Source: Prunus persica
Taxonomy: Eukaryota; Streptophyta; Magnoliopsida; Rosales; Rosaceae
Reading direction: 5' to 3'
DNA length: 64,000 bases
Assembly: GCF_000346465.2 (NCBI RefSeq)
Contig: NC_034009.1
Location: forward strand, 3,051,972-3,115,971
Shown piece by piece: positions 12,240 through 23,580 of the stretch (position 1 is its first letter; each line of letters begins with the position of its first letter). The notes beneath the pieces were generated by a model. It made no database searches. It saw only the letters and a program-made list of their open reading frames with translations, and had not been told where the DNA came from. Position numbers and translations under genes: made by a program.

Positions 12240-12837
12240 TTTGCTTTGTCTATTAATCAACTCAATCTTCATCAACACACATCTCAAACTTTCTTCTTCT
12301 TCAACAATCGAGCTCTGCTTCTGCTTTTCTCCTAATCCAATTCCCATTTAATCTTCATCGTCTCCACCACAGCCCTCGCCGGCTCCATCACCACAACCCA
12401 TCGCCGATTCACCTTTGCCTAAAACTCTATCTCCGATTTCCCTTCCTCCATCTCCGTCGGACACTCCAATGAACGCACCATCCTTCTTCATCTCCGACGC
12501 CACCGCAATCATCTTTGTCTCAATCTCCGTCGGCCGACGACACACCTCCAGTTCCTTCTCCAGCATTGTCGAATCTGAGCAACGTCAACCACAACAACCT
12601 CAACGCAGACGGAGTAGAGACCTTTGTTCAAATCAACAAGTATTTTAGCTTTTCCTTATAGCAATTTTTGTTTTATTGTGCAAAGGGAATTGTTTTAGTT
12701 AATAGATTTGTTTGCAGTTCCAAAAACGCCGATATGCCAAACTGGAGAAGTTTCGATGTGGGAAAAAGAGTTATGGGCTCAAGTTGCTTGATGATATATT
12801 TAAAGGGCAATTTCTCAGAGATTATGGAAAGCCTTAA
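12240..12837 (+). pseudogene. Captured SET-domain methyltransferase fragment (ASHH-like)
   Basis: A Pro/Ser-rich leader runs into a short exon ending CSNQQ at 12639 before a GT donor. After an 78-bp intron ending TTTGCAG, the frame resumes at 12718 with FQKRRYAKLEKFR, then YGLKLLDDIFKGQFL. This matches in spacing the AWS/SET junction of plant ASHH-type histone H3-lysine methyltransferases (C-x-NQ-x-FQ, YAK, GxGL, IKxGQF). The frame meets a stop at about 12831, before the catalytic SET motifs. The Pro-rich upstream part may come from a different gene. Non-functional; identification rests on about 40 residues. Confidence 0.5.
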
Positions 12838-12897
12838 AAAGAGGTTCAAAAAAAAGAATTTTCTGAATAAGATCAAGTACAAATAGAAACCATACCC

Positions 12898-13149
12898 CGT
12901 ATAGAGTTTCCATAATAAATCTACCATCCTTAGAGGCACAAGGTATGGTGCCTTGCTGAAAGAAGGTGACCTGCATCAAGGAAGTGCGAAGTAAGCAAAA
13001 TCATCCCAGAACTAAAGCCTTATTCACAAAGTTTAAGAAAAAATAATCTGAAAACTTCTTACCTGGTCAGCTTCATGACCAAAGTATTTTTGACTTTCAA
13101 AAAATTTCCGTGTGGCTTGATCAGTAAATGAACTAAGAAATCCTTTGGA
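12898..13149 (-). pseudogene. Captured UDP-GlcNAc pyrophosphorylase (UAP) fragment
   Basis: Two exons on the - strand. The first (about 13149-13063) reads FTDQATRKFFESQKYFG then HEADQ before a GT donor. The second (12970 to about 12898) follows a GCAG acceptor and reads VTFFQQGTIPCASKDGRFIM then ETLYG. These are hallmark sequences of eukaryotic UAP, the cytosolic enzyme that makes UDP-N-acetylglucosamine from UTP and GlcNAc-1-phosphate. Only about 55 of roughly 490 residues are present. The splice sites survive, so a genomic rather than cDNA segment was captured. Confidence 0.75.
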
Positions 13150-13847
13150 GGAATGAGTCCGGCAAAGAAGGCAGGGATCGTACTTGGATTGAGCGTTGGA
13201 TAAAATTGGATACGCCGCTAGGAGAGAGATTCTCTGAAGAACTACTCAGTCTCTCATGCACAAAAGCTCTTAGAGGTTACTGTGAAAATTTTAATTTCTC
13301 ATAATTTTATGTTATTGTTAATTTATGTGTTTGCTTAGCATATGATTGAATTAAGGTTTTGGCAATGGTGATATGGTGATTCAATTTGATTCTTCATTCT
13401 TTGGAGCGTTGACGATGCTAGAGTTGGTGGTAGTCAGAATTTTGGGATGAGTTCTTGGCGTAAAATACTTAATTAGTCAATATGAGTCATTGATGTATTG
13501 CTTTTTCTATTTTAGAATGATATAATATTTGGAATTAGTGATTTAGTATTCATTATGCTTGTTTTTCTCATTGTTTTTGATTTGTTTGGCTCTATCTGTG
13601 TATGCTATCTAATGTTTGGTTACTGAGAAAATTGATAATTACTGTTCTTGGATTTAGATTCTCAGTGATCTAGGTTCTTTGTGATTTTAATGTGTAAAAC
13701 ACTATTTAGTGTTAACTTGGTTTTGATGTTTGGTACTGTTTGGATTTTTTTATCGTACCTATTATGCAAATGAAATGACGTAGTATTTAACTTCTAGTAA
13801 GTGGTATGAACAGCTGTTATATTGTTCATACCCTGCAACTAAGATGA

Positions 13848-14303
13848 TTTCTATGACATAGTATTAACAGTGCACTTCTATGACATAATATTAACAGTGT
13901 ACTTCTATGACATAGTATATTAACAGATTTTCAGTAACAAAACATGCTCTATATTTTGCTCTATATGTAGCTATGCACTTGAAGTTTATGATATGCATAA
14001 TGTAATTTTTACTAGGAAGATAGTGTTATGACATAGTATTAACAGTGTATTTTCTTTTTTCTTTTTCTTGTAGAGGTATTTCCTTTTGCCTTTGCGATTG
14101 TTTCTGGTGAAACTGTGAACAATTGGAGGTGGTTTCTGCAAAGGATATATATCGGATGTCTTGCTGGGCCTTTTTTTGGGTTTTTTGAGTTTTTTGTATG
14201 AAATGGTATTAACAATGTACTTCTATGACATGGTATTAGTAATGTACTTCTATGACATGGTATTATCAATGTACTTCTATGATATGATATTAACAAAGTA
14301 CTT
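13848..14303. repeat. Dispersed 28-30-bp minisatellite
   Basis: The phrase TACTTCTATGACATGGTATT, with small changes and spacers like AACAATG, recurs about three times near 13848-13925, once near 14027-14047 and four times near 14200-14303. It lies inside the captured-gene insertion, and some repeats may be subterminal to that element. Confidence 0.75.
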
Positions 14304-14917
14304 CGGGTTTGCTGGGCTTGTTTTGGGTTTTTTTTTTGAGTTTCTTGTGTTGGGCTTATTTTAAGTAAATCAATGGCAGTCATATAATTTATAGGAACTT
14401 TAACACTCATTTCTTATGTAGTAAATGGATTTTAAGTGTGTTTCTAAAGTGCATTTCATGTGGAGTTTTTTTTATTTATTTATAATTTTAATCCCTATTT
14501 TGGATATATTAGTGAAGCTCCCATAAATGTATTGCTTTATATTTAACAATTATTACCCTGAAATTTGAACTCGTAGAAGAAAAAGTATCAATGTGCTTGT
14601 CAGTGTCTGTTCTTAGAGGGTTCTCCCGCATAAATTTTGGGTATATTTCCTTTATAAAAAAATGAAACAATTTGACAACGTACTTTGCACGTTGTAGAAC
14701 TTAAAGATATCACGACATGCATGTTTGCCTTGCGAAATAAGGACCGCCTATAATATTGCGTTCCAGTTGTAAGTGGATAAGGACCACCTTTGTCCTCTAG
14801 GGTTTCGTCTAGTCTAGGATCTTACCCAGTATACACTCATTAGTCTAGGGTCTTACCCAGTATACACGCATTATTTGTAAGTGGACATAAACCATTTGTA
14901 TTGATGCTTTGTAAGTC

Positions 14918-14925
14918 TATATAAA
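14918..14925 (+). promoter_or_regulatory. TATA box of PCR copy B
   Basis: TATATAAA 127 bp upstream of the start codon. The same box in the same context (AAGTCTATATAAA) precedes copies E and F and the truncated copy at 55.17 kb, which supports a conserved core promoter. Confidence 0.6.
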
Positions 14926-15044
14926 TTATTGTATTGACTCGTTGTCAAGCAAGGCACTTGCACGTCTAATCTTACATTACTGAAACTTTTCCATTTCCAG
15001 CAATCTTTTTTTCTTGTCGAATTTTGATCTCATAAAAGAAAACC

Positions 15045-16010
15045 ATGAACGTTGATCATGGTCATCGACCTCAGCAGTGGTCGCATGGTCTTTGTAGCTG
15101 TGGAGAAGATAAATCTACATGTAAGATATAAATTCTCTCTGCGGTCAAAATTAACTTTGTCTATTATAGTTACATGACAAGTTAAATTTATACCAAGTAA
15201 CATTTTTTAGCACTTCTTTTATAAATATATATCTACTCAACCCACCCATTTGGTGAAATTGATCTTGTGGTGTAGGTTTCATCACATGGTGTCTCCCATG
15301 CATCACCTTTGGCCAAATCGCAGAAATTGTCGACGAAGGACAACATTGTAAGTGTCACAAGACCAAAAAGATTTCACAAATCTATAAACATGGCGAATTT
15401 ATTATTTTTCCCTCAAAGTGGTTGTATATATAACTAGTCTCTCACATTTAGTTCTCTAGTAATAATCACGTGATCATTTAGTGTGAGAGAACGGTTGCGA
15501 TGCATAGACTATTGTATATGGAAAAGTTAACTTCTCCTTGCACCGAGTATGCTTGACTTTAATTATTAAGATGATTAGGTCAATGGTGTGTTACTAATGG
15601 TTGGATTTTGTAATTTTAGCTTGCCTTTACCATGGCATAGTGTACGGGTTCTTGATGACGATTTCGTGCCACTGGGTCTACTCATGCGTGTATAGAAAGA
15701 AATTGCGCAAAAAATTTGGTCTGCCGGAGGAGCCTTGCACTGATTGTGGTGTTCATTACTGCTGTGAAGCGTTTGCCCTCTGCCAAGAACATGCTGAGCT
15801 CAAATCTAGAGGCTTCAACCCCTCCAAAGGTTTTAAACTAATCCTACACCACACATATATGTCGTCGTCGTATAGTTATGACCTTAAATTTAACATTATT
15901 TACATCATTCGGCGGTACTTCAATTTTTATTTTGTATTTGTTTTTATGACGTAGGTTGGAATGGGCCACCAACTGCTGCTCCACAGGTGCCTCCTTCCAT
16001 GACCAAATGA
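15045..16010 (+). CDS. PLANT CADMIUM RESISTANCE-like protein, copy B (137 aa)
   Basis: Four exons: 15045-15120, 15276-15347, 15620-15829 and 15955-16010. All junctions are GT-AG and add up to 138 codons with stop. The PLAC8 core starts at residue 26 with CFITWCLPC and ITFGQIAEI. Exon 3 gives a hydrophobic segment (residues 56-74), the block CTDCGVHYCC (89-98), then [13 protein letters not shown] (103-115). Exon 4 ends PPSMTK. PCR proteins are small plasma-membrane proteins that move or limit divalent metals such as Cd and Zn, or act in cell-number control. Two family cysteines are altered: CPC is LPC (32-34), and the usual PCALC is AFALC (100-104). The family is usually 130-190 aa, so length is normal. 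The next gene downstream, an NLR, is dead and faces this one. Function for this copy is inferred only. Confidence 0.85.
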
Positions 16011-16860
16011 TCGCCAATATACTTGGCAGACAATCATGTCGTGTTTGTCTTCTCCATGTCTTTTTTGTTTTTGTTTGATGGAATTTGCTTTGTGTTGTAT
16101 GAATATATATTGATGTTGATAAAGTGCGTGTATAAGCGAGGATGTTCCAGATCCAACGTATTGTAATGAATGTGGCGTTGTTTGTTTTGTGTTCGCATAC
16201 ATTTCACATCAACTGGATTAAGGAGCAAAAAAGTATTATTATAACTTGTTAACATGATCAACTACAAAGAAAATCCTATAGGTTATGGAATTGTTGTTCG
16301 CATGACAAGGGATGAAAGGACCCGCCCCGAATTTCCCAAAACCCGAGGCGAATTCTGTGGAAATTCTTGCCGTCACCCCAATGCCGGGCCCACTTACTAA
16401 AGACCGAGACTTTCTGCCGAAATTTCGGCAGGGTCTCCCCTGTAAATTGGACATTTTCCAAAATATCAACATGCATAAAAACACATTTAATATCCACAAC
16501 TAGCAGCATGCACAATATAATTTCATGCAATTCACATAAACGGCCTTCGGCCTTCCAATAATTCTCAACTACCAAGCATGCTAGCAAATTAATTCATGCC
16601 TTAAACAAGGCAAACGATAAATTCAAATATAAATTATGACTACTAAATTTCAACATACATCATCTAACTTTTTCAATTTCAACATACGAGGTTTTAACCT
16701 CCTAACACAATCACATCTATGTCCGCGGCTGCACTTAATAACCTTAGGCTGCCTACGTACCCTCCCTAAGGGATCAAGCCACATGTAATTCTTCCTTAAA
16801 ACTCAATTCCACACATAGGCAATACCTTATTTCATTTCTCTGTATTTCATAAAATCTCCC

Positions 16861-17415
16861 CATACGCCGGTACTACCAACGTCACGTATGAGGCCTGTCA
16901 ACACGCCGGATAACCTACACCACATGCGACCATATCATACTATCACAATATCTCCCATACGCTGGTACAACCAATGCCACGTATGAGGCCTGTCAACATG
17001 CCGGATAACCTACGCCACGTGCGACCATACCATACTATCACAATATCTCCTTATACACCAGTACAACCAACGTCATGTATGAGGCCTGTCAACACGCCGG
17101 ATAACCTACGCCACGTGCGACCTGAACATCATATCACAATATCTCCCCATACGCCGGTACAACCAACGTCACGTATGGGGTCTGTCGACACGCCGGATAA
17201 CCTACGCCACGTGCGACCATACCATACTATCACAATATCTCCCCATACGCCAGTACAACCAACGCCACGTATGGGGCATGTCTCAACGTCGGATAACCTA
17301 CGCCACGCGAGACCTAAACATCATATCACAATATCTCCCTATACGCCGGTACAACCAACGCCACTTATGGGGTCTGTCCGCACGCCGGATAACCTACGCC
17401 ACGTGGGACCTAACT
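16861..17415. repeat. 96-bp tandem array inside the solo LTR
   Basis: About six copies start at 16861, 16956, 17052, 17148, 17244 and 17340. Each has CATACGCCGGTACAACCAAC, then CACGTATG(A/G)GG, CACGCCGGATAACC and TACGCCACGTG. Because 96 is divisible by three, one frame stays open for 155 codons with a 32-residue period; this is an artefact, not a gene. Confidence 0.95.
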
Positions 17416-18567
17416 TTCACAGGGTGGTACTTGTAGTGTAACCAAAATCCGGGGAGGTACCTAAGCTAGTGCATATAGCACTTCAAACTGACATTCTAGA
17501 CTCCTTTTTATACCTTTACAAACGTATATAATTTACTTCTAATATTGTGTAAACCTCAACAATAGTCTAGCACCCGATAATCCCCCTAGGAAGGTGAGGT
17601 TACTCCGGGAGACTCACGGTCAACCAAGGGTCAAACTACCCTAATCCTGGTCAAAAGGGCCCACAGGGCCCACGACCTCCAAATTTCGATCCGAAAGTTC
17701 CTATGGATTTTACAAGGTATAGGACAATTGTCCTGCAAGTTTGGTTTAGATCGAACGGTCAAATCGCTCATGATCGCACGATCTGACGGTTAATATAAAA
17801 CATAAACTTTAAATTATTACATCGGAACATCCGGGGCTCCGATTCATGATCCGCGAATTCCTACCCGATCCTAGAAATACCTAGATTAACATATATGAAA
17901 TTTGAGACTATCCAACGGTCCCAACCTATCAAACCCGGATAACGCACAATAGGCGGTATCCGTTCGATAGTCAAACGACGTCCGAATTGAGATCCGCAAA
18001 ATCCTACGCACTCGTGACAACCTAAGGATCTCATTGAGACACAATGCAACTCCACTACCTTCTCCCACATGCCGCCACACGCGCCGGCAGCGCTGAGTGC
18101 CCAAAGAGATTACGCATCGCCGGAAAATCTCAAAACCACGGCTCCAAACTCCTACCTTAGGTATAACACCCTATTTGGAGCCACTTTTATTCGGACCTAC
18201 CCCAAAATCTGACCAGAAGTGTCCGAAATCGCGATCCCAAAACCGGCCAAATTTCAATTCGTAAATCGAATTACCTACGCTAAGAATCAATCCAATCCTA
18301 CCCAACAGGCAGCTAGATTATGAAGAATGGATGAATTTTCCATACCTTGATTGCCAGAAACGGCGGCCGGAGGAGGGAGATCGGAATCGGTGAAGTTCGA
18401 GCGAAAACAGGGCAAAAATCGCCTTTTTCCGGCGGCTGGAGCGGCGGCCGATGTCGGGGAAGGGCCGGGTCGTGACGCCGAGGCCGAGCCAGTCCTTTTG
18501 GCACCGGTCCCGTCCGCAGCCGCGGCCGGTGGCTGGAGATTCAAGGGGGGAGAGAGAGAGACCGTCG

Positions 18568-18570
<3 letters not shown>

Positions 18571-18631
<61 letters not shown>
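18571..18631. repeat. (GA)n microsatellite
   Basis: Perfect GA run of about 60 bp within the solo LTR. It produces Arg-Glu repeat ORFs that are not genes. Confidence 0.95.
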
Positions 18632-18635
<4 letters not shown>

Positions 18636-18911
18636 TGATTTTATAAAAATTCTATTTCGAAATAATTACGATTGTGCCACTGGGTTTCTTTTGACTATAT
18701 CTCACTCGTTACAATCCGATTCGAGCCCACTACGTGTCTACGAACTCATCTCAGTACGACCTATCTAAAAATACTAGTCACTGCCCCAAACTCTCTCCGG
18801 GTAAGAAAATGACCAAAATACCTCTATCTCAAGGGTAAATTTGTAATTTTCTTAAATAATTTAAATAATTTAAATAAGGGATTTAATTTGGAGTCAGGGT
18901 GTTACAAGGGA

Positions 18912-21349
18912 AGGATTTGACATACCAGTATCTTTGTATTCTCCTCAAAAACTTCACTTATAAGGAGCTGAGTTGTTAGGTTTGGCAGCTTCTCTAGTAT
19001 TCCCATTTGGTAGTCTCAAAACGACGACAACTTGATACTATTTGATTAACCTGCTCCTCATAACTTGTATTCGTTACAGAATAATAACCATTGTATAAAA
19101 GTAGAGACTGGATACGATTAAGCGTGCTGCCTACAAATTTCAAAATTTCCTCCAGATTTTCCAAGAGAAGTGACAATCTTATCTGCAGTTTTAGGAGATT
19201 GGTTAATCCAACAACATCATTCAAATCACAATACTCACTTGAAAGAAAATCTAAGGTCTGTGAATGGCCAAGAGTAGATAGCTTCAGGTTACCGCTTGCT
19301 GTGTAATGCCTTGGTAAATATAAATGCCTTAATTGCTTCATTTTCCATATCACATTTGGGATGAACAATTCAACATATCAAACACGGAAATCAAGAGTTT
19401 GCAAGCATATTAAATTACCTAGGGATGATAGAAACCTTTTTATTTTGCTATCCCTCACACTTAGAAACCTCAAGTGGACTATATTTCCAATTTCACTTGG
19501 CAACTCTACTTCTACTTCATCAACATCTTCAACCTTCAAAACTCTAAGCACTTCGAAATCCGTCAGCGGAGATAGTAATACTTTTTCACTTTTTGGCCTC
19601 CATTCTCCTAAGACAAAGTATAATAGAGATCTGACGTGGCCATTTGTTTCATCTCTAGATGAAACCAACCTATCAGCATTCTCATCCAAGTAGATTGCAA
19701 GTCTTCGAATTTTCCCCACTAGTGTTGCCTTGGCTACCATAGAAGAAGTAATTAACAGGATTTGTTGCCTTATTTTCCTGCAAAGAATAGCCAATCTGGA
19801 GAAAGCTTTCCTCTTCTGCTTTTAACAAACACAAGCCTCTTATAAGGTCATGGATTTGACACGTTTTAATTGTCCCAGTTGAACTGCTTCTTCCCACTTG
19901 AACCACACACATTTCCACCAACTCAGTTAAGCAATTGTGCGCTATATTCTCCATTGTTTCCTCTAGACTATGTCTTTGTTGTCACAATGAGATAAGACCT
20001 TTTGCCATCTATAACTTAGTTAATGTGCTCACCAAAATCTCACGGTCTTTAGGATAATGGCCTAAATATAAAAAGCATGGTTTTAAGTGGTACGGTAGGT
20101 CATCATAGCTCAATGCCAACACCCATGATGCACCTTCATATTCTTGTTCATGACCTCTGCCTCTCCTTATGTATGCATATACATTCTCGTTTACCATCTC
20201 CCATTGTTTAATAGTGTTTTTTGTGGAAAGAACTCTGGCAAGCACAATGATGGCAAGTGGCAATCCTGCACAATGTCGAAACAACTTCCTACCTAATTCT
20301 CTCATCTTAGAGTAAATTCCCGAATCTGAAAATAAGCAAAGGAAAAACAGCAACTTGTAGCATGAGCAACCGTACTGTGACAATTTATCATAAGGTATCC
20401 CTTGCTTAAACGATTTAAGAACTACAATTAGAAAATGTAGAAAGTTTATCACTAGTGTCCTTTGTAATATTATAGGTTCGATTCTATAAAAAGCATAATT
20501 CATAATGGACAAATGACAAAAATTAAATTTTGACAAACATGAAAAATATGTTCGGGATATTTTTTCAAGGGAACATACAAATTACAAATATAACGATTTG
20601 ATTTGGTTGGGTTTTAACAAAAATCATGGATGAAATCGAACCAAATCGAATCAATTTAAGATGGTTTGGTTTGGGAGGTTTGGGCATAAGCCCAATTCTT
20701 TTTCCTTTTTGCATTTTTTTCAACATTGTTAGCCCAATTACCCAAAAAAAAATAATTCATAATTGACTAGCCTTTTTTTTCTTTCCATTTTCTAGCATAT
20801 CAAACGATATCCTGAAACTCCCTTTAAAAAAAAAAAAATTAAAACCATCCTAAAGCTCAACATATAATTAAACTTCAAAGTTCAATAACTAAAATAGCAA
20901 AATATTCAAATATCAATAAATTCAAAGTTCCACATCAAACTTCAAATTCAACATCTATATCTAGTTATTATCTAATGAGATGACTACACGTGCATAATAA
21001 AATATAAAGAAATAAATATACAAGTAGATGGTTTGGTTTGATTTGGGCCGAATTGCAAAAGCTACAGACCAAACCAAACTATTTACGATCCGATTTGATT
21101 TTAAAACTGTTTGACTCTTTCTTATCCAAAATCAAACCAAATCGATAATTACGGTTTGAATCGGCCGATTTAGTTGGTTCGACCCAATTGATGCCCACCC
21201 TTTTTTCTAAGTGCTCGACAATATTTTGAAAACTATAAACTCCCAACAATTCTTAGGAAAAAAAAAATTAAAAACCTTTCTATCATCAGATATAGGGCCT
21301 TCCAAATTTTGGAATATCTTGGCCCCTATATAAATAAGAATAGAAAGAA

Positions 21350-21380
<31 letters not shown>

Positions 21381-21508
21381 TAGGGTGAGAAAATACCGAT
21401 ATCATGCCTTCCAAATATTGCTATCTTCTCTAATAGTGCCAAACTCTCATTCTCATTTAGTGGCTGGAGTTTGTGGAGGAAACAATTTCTATTTGGGGGC
21501 AAAGCGAC
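18912..21508 (-). pseudogene. CC-NB-ARC-LRR pseudogene 1
   Basis: Strongly similar to the intact NLR at 24231-28085 but truncated at both ends. On the - strand the remains begin inside NB-ARC (VALPPNRNCFLHKLQPLNEN, ending GRHDIG, about 21506-21390). The same 1-kb intron follows, then exon 2 from about 20334 (GLPLA, RNBS-D, LRRs). The coiled coil and P-loop are gone. A Trp codon is now TAG near 20010, a second stop lies near 19990, and an insertion near 19750 shifts the frame. About 110 bp is deleted near 19015 and the last roughly 100 codons are missing at about 18922. The solo LTR inserted just beyond. Confidence 0.85.
20560..21195. repeat. Intronic inverted-repeat element (older copy)
   Basis: Counterpart of 26245-26850 inside the NLR intron. 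Its ends are rich in inverted versions of GGTTTGGTTTGG and AACCAAACCAAA, with an AT-rich centre. Its presence in both paralogues shows it predates the NLR duplication. Confidence 0.5.
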
Positions 21509-22222
21509 AGAGAGAGACGGAGCCAAGAGAGTTGAGAGAGAACACAATTTCTGAAAAAGTGATATGGATGTAATTAATTAACAATAAAAATGTATTTATA
21601 GGTGGTAGTTTTAAAATTTTAAGAGAGGGGTTGTATTTTCAGAAAAAATTATAAAATAAGTGGCATTTTGAGCTAATTTCCCTTTAATGAATTTCACAGT
21701 GTTAACCACACTCCACAATCTGCTTAGCACACCCTAAATACAAGTGATGATCAAATTACTCAGCACACCCAAGTCAAGGTGTCATCTACTCAACACACCG
21801 TGCCTCCTCACAAGGACCACCACGTGTCCAACCGTTCCAGCTGTAAGTGGGTAAGGACCACCTTTTGCCCTATAGGGTTTCCTCTAGTCTAGGGTTTTAC
21901 CCAGTATATAAACCATTGGATTGATTCTTTGTCAAGCAAGGCAGAAGGCAACCGTTTATACATTAAACATTTCACTCTCCAACAGTCTCTCTTTCTCTCT
22001 TACATCTCCTCTTACATTACTGAACCAGCATCTTTTCAAAGGTGTTGGGGGGTGTATAAATAGAAAATCTTAGGAACCACCAGCACTTTCCATCTTTTTC
22101 TTTGGTTTTGTTCTGCCTTGCATTTGAAAAGAAAATTAATTGTTTGCATTTTTTTTGGGTCGAATTCTGATATCAGAAAAGGAAACAGAGTACAACAAAG
22201 CCAAAAACTCAAAAAGCAAGAC
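21509..22222. other. Spacer with TATA box before PCR copy C
   Basis: No gene. A TATAAATA box at 22055-22062 matches the one before PCR copy D (GTGTATAAATAGAAAATCTT). A CT-rich tract (about 21980-22015) lies just upstream. A run of 30 or so TA pairs lies at about 21358-21382 in the neighbouring NLR intron. Confidence 0.5.
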
Positions 22223-23178
22223 ATGGACGTTGATTATGCCGATCGTCGGTTGGTCTTTGTAAATGTGAAGAGGATGTTACTACATGTAAGATATAAATTC
22301 TCTCTCCGGGCAAAATTTCCTTTTTCTATTATAGTTACCTGACAAGTTAATTTTTCATTCAAAAATACTAAGTAACATTTTTTAGCACTTCTTTTATAAA
22401 TTTATACATCTACTCAACCAACCCAATGGGTGAAATTGATCTTGTGGTTGCATCACATGCTTTCTCCCATGCATCACGTTCGGCCGAATCGCAGAAATTG
22501 TCTACGAAGGACGAAATTGTAAGTGTCACAAGACCAAAAAGATTTTCCAAATCTATAAACATGGTGAATTTATTATTTATCCCCTTAAAGTGATTGTATA
22601 TATACTGCTCTCACATTTAGTTCTTTAGTAATAATCATGTGATCACTTTGTGTGAGAGAAGGGTTGCGATCCATAGACTGTTGTATATGGAAAAGTTAAT
22701 TTCTCCTTACACCGTCTGTGCCTGACTTTAATTATCAAAGATGATTAGGTCAATGGTATGTTACTAATTGGTGGTTGGATTTTGTAATTTTAGCTTGCCT
22801 TTCCCATAGCATAGTGTACGGGTTGTTGTGCACGCTGCAGTGCCAGTGGGTCTACTCATGCATGTATAGACACAGATTGCGCCAAAAATTTGTTCTGCCA
22901 GACGAGCCTTGTGGTGATTGTTGTGTTCATTTCTTCTGTGAACCGTGTGCCCTCTGCCAAGAACATGATGAGCTCAAATCTAGAGGCTTCAACCCCTCCA
23001 AAGGTTTTAAACTAATCCTACACCACACATATATGTCATCATCGTATAGTTATGACCTTAAATTTATCATTATCGGCATCATTTACATCAATTTTTATTT
23101 TGTATTTGTTTTTATGATGTAGGTTGGATTGGGCCACCTACGCTGCTCCACAGATGCCTCCTTCGATGATAAAAATGA
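22223..23178 (+). pseudogene. PCR-like copy C, probably inactivated
   Basis: All four exon regions can be seen: exon 1 from 22223, exon 2 about 22448-22518, exon 3 from 22794 (acceptor TTTTAG) to about 23003, exon 4 from 23123. Exon 1 is shortened out of frame (the conserved PQQW part is lost; LCKCEEDVTT is in another frame). The exon 2 acceptor GTGTAG is deleted, so CTTGTG runs straight into TTGCATCAC. Exon 4 has a 1-base deletion (CCACCTACG) that replaces the normal tail. Exon 3 itself is intact and well conserved ([25 protein letters not shown]). Three independent lesions argue for a pseudogene, though a shorter spliced product cannot be excluded. Confidence 0.75.
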
Positions 23179-23493
23179 TCGCCAATATACTTGGCAGACA
23201 ATTAATGTAGTGTTTGTCTTCGCCATCTCTTTTTGTTTTTGTTTGATGGAATTTGCTTTGTGATGTATGAATATATATTGATGTTGATAAAGTGCGTGTA
23301 TAAGCGAGGATGTTCCAGATCCAACGTTTTGTAATGAATGTGCCGTCTTTGTTTATATACGTAATTTTGTGTTCGGATAAATTTCTCACATCAACTGGTT
23401 TAAGGAGTAAAAAAAGTATTATTAGAACATTGTAATTTGTAATTGCATAAAAGCAAGAATTGGCATTCCTGTCAAGTTTTACACCGTCAAAAT

Positions 23494-23580
23494 ATGAATG
23501 TTGATCATGATCACCATCTTCCGCAGCAGTCCGAATGGCACGGTGGCCGGCCTTATGACGTGCAGAAGATGCTACAACCT
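23494..23580 (+). pseudogene. Orphan PCR exon 1, divergent subtype
   Basis: ATG at 23494 opens MNVDHDHHLPQQSEWHGG, followed by RPYDVQKMLQP and a GTAAG donor at 23581. It resembles PCR exon 1 (MNVDHGHRPQQW) but lacks the LCxCGE tail. No exon 2-4 follows before the NLR. Its end is repeated at about 23629-23650 (GATGCTACAACCTGTAAG), and a related scrap occurs at 34118-34200. Confidence 0.6.

Larger units (their letters stand above)
12096..14528. mobile_element. Insertion carrying fragments of several host genes
   Basis: Compared with the paralogous spacers at 46020-46050 and 53990-54020, where the phrase around TATAAATGTATTGG is continuous, about 2.4 kb is inserted here. The insert contains exon-like pieces from unrelated nuclear genes in both orientations (SET-domain protein on +, UDP-GlcNAc pyrophosphorylase on -) plus a short minisatellite. 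Such mixtures are made by Pack-MULEs or Helitrons. I could not identify convincing terminal inverted repeats, a clean target duplication, or Helitron ends, so the class is open and the boundaries are within about 20 bp. Confidence 0.6.
16313..18906 (-). mobile_element. Solo LTR (Ty3/Gypsy-like), 2.6 kb
   Basis: Starts TGAAAGGACC and ends GGGTGTTACA, with a perfect 5-bp target duplication AGGGA (16308-16312 and 18907-18911). The unoccupied site is visible at 23850-23860 behind PCR copy C (ACAAGGGAAAG). Read on the - strand it begins TGTAACACCCTGAC, typical of plant Gypsy LTRs. No internal coding region or second LTR exists, so the element was reduced by LTR-LTR recombination. It is GC-richer than its surroundings and contains a 96-bp tandem array and a GA microsatellite. 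Confidence 0.85.

Noticed and set aside
15601..15954. Single-exon PCR frames starting MDFVILA (also at 22775, 33462, 47292, 58149)
   Set aside because: They start at non-ATG codons within intron 2 and read past the exon 3 donor; the four-exon model explains length, conservation and splice sites.
16861..17415. Regularly spaced repeats that could suggest a CRISPR array
   Set aside because: Units are contiguous 96-bp copies without unique spacers, in plant DNA inside an LTR.
16974..17441. 155-codon open frame with a 32-residue repeat
   Set aside because: It exists only because the LTR minisatellite period (96 bp) is a multiple of three; it has no start context and lies in a solo LTR.
18351..18768. 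Frames with long Arg-Glu runs
   Set aside because: Translation of the GA microsatellite in the solo LTR.
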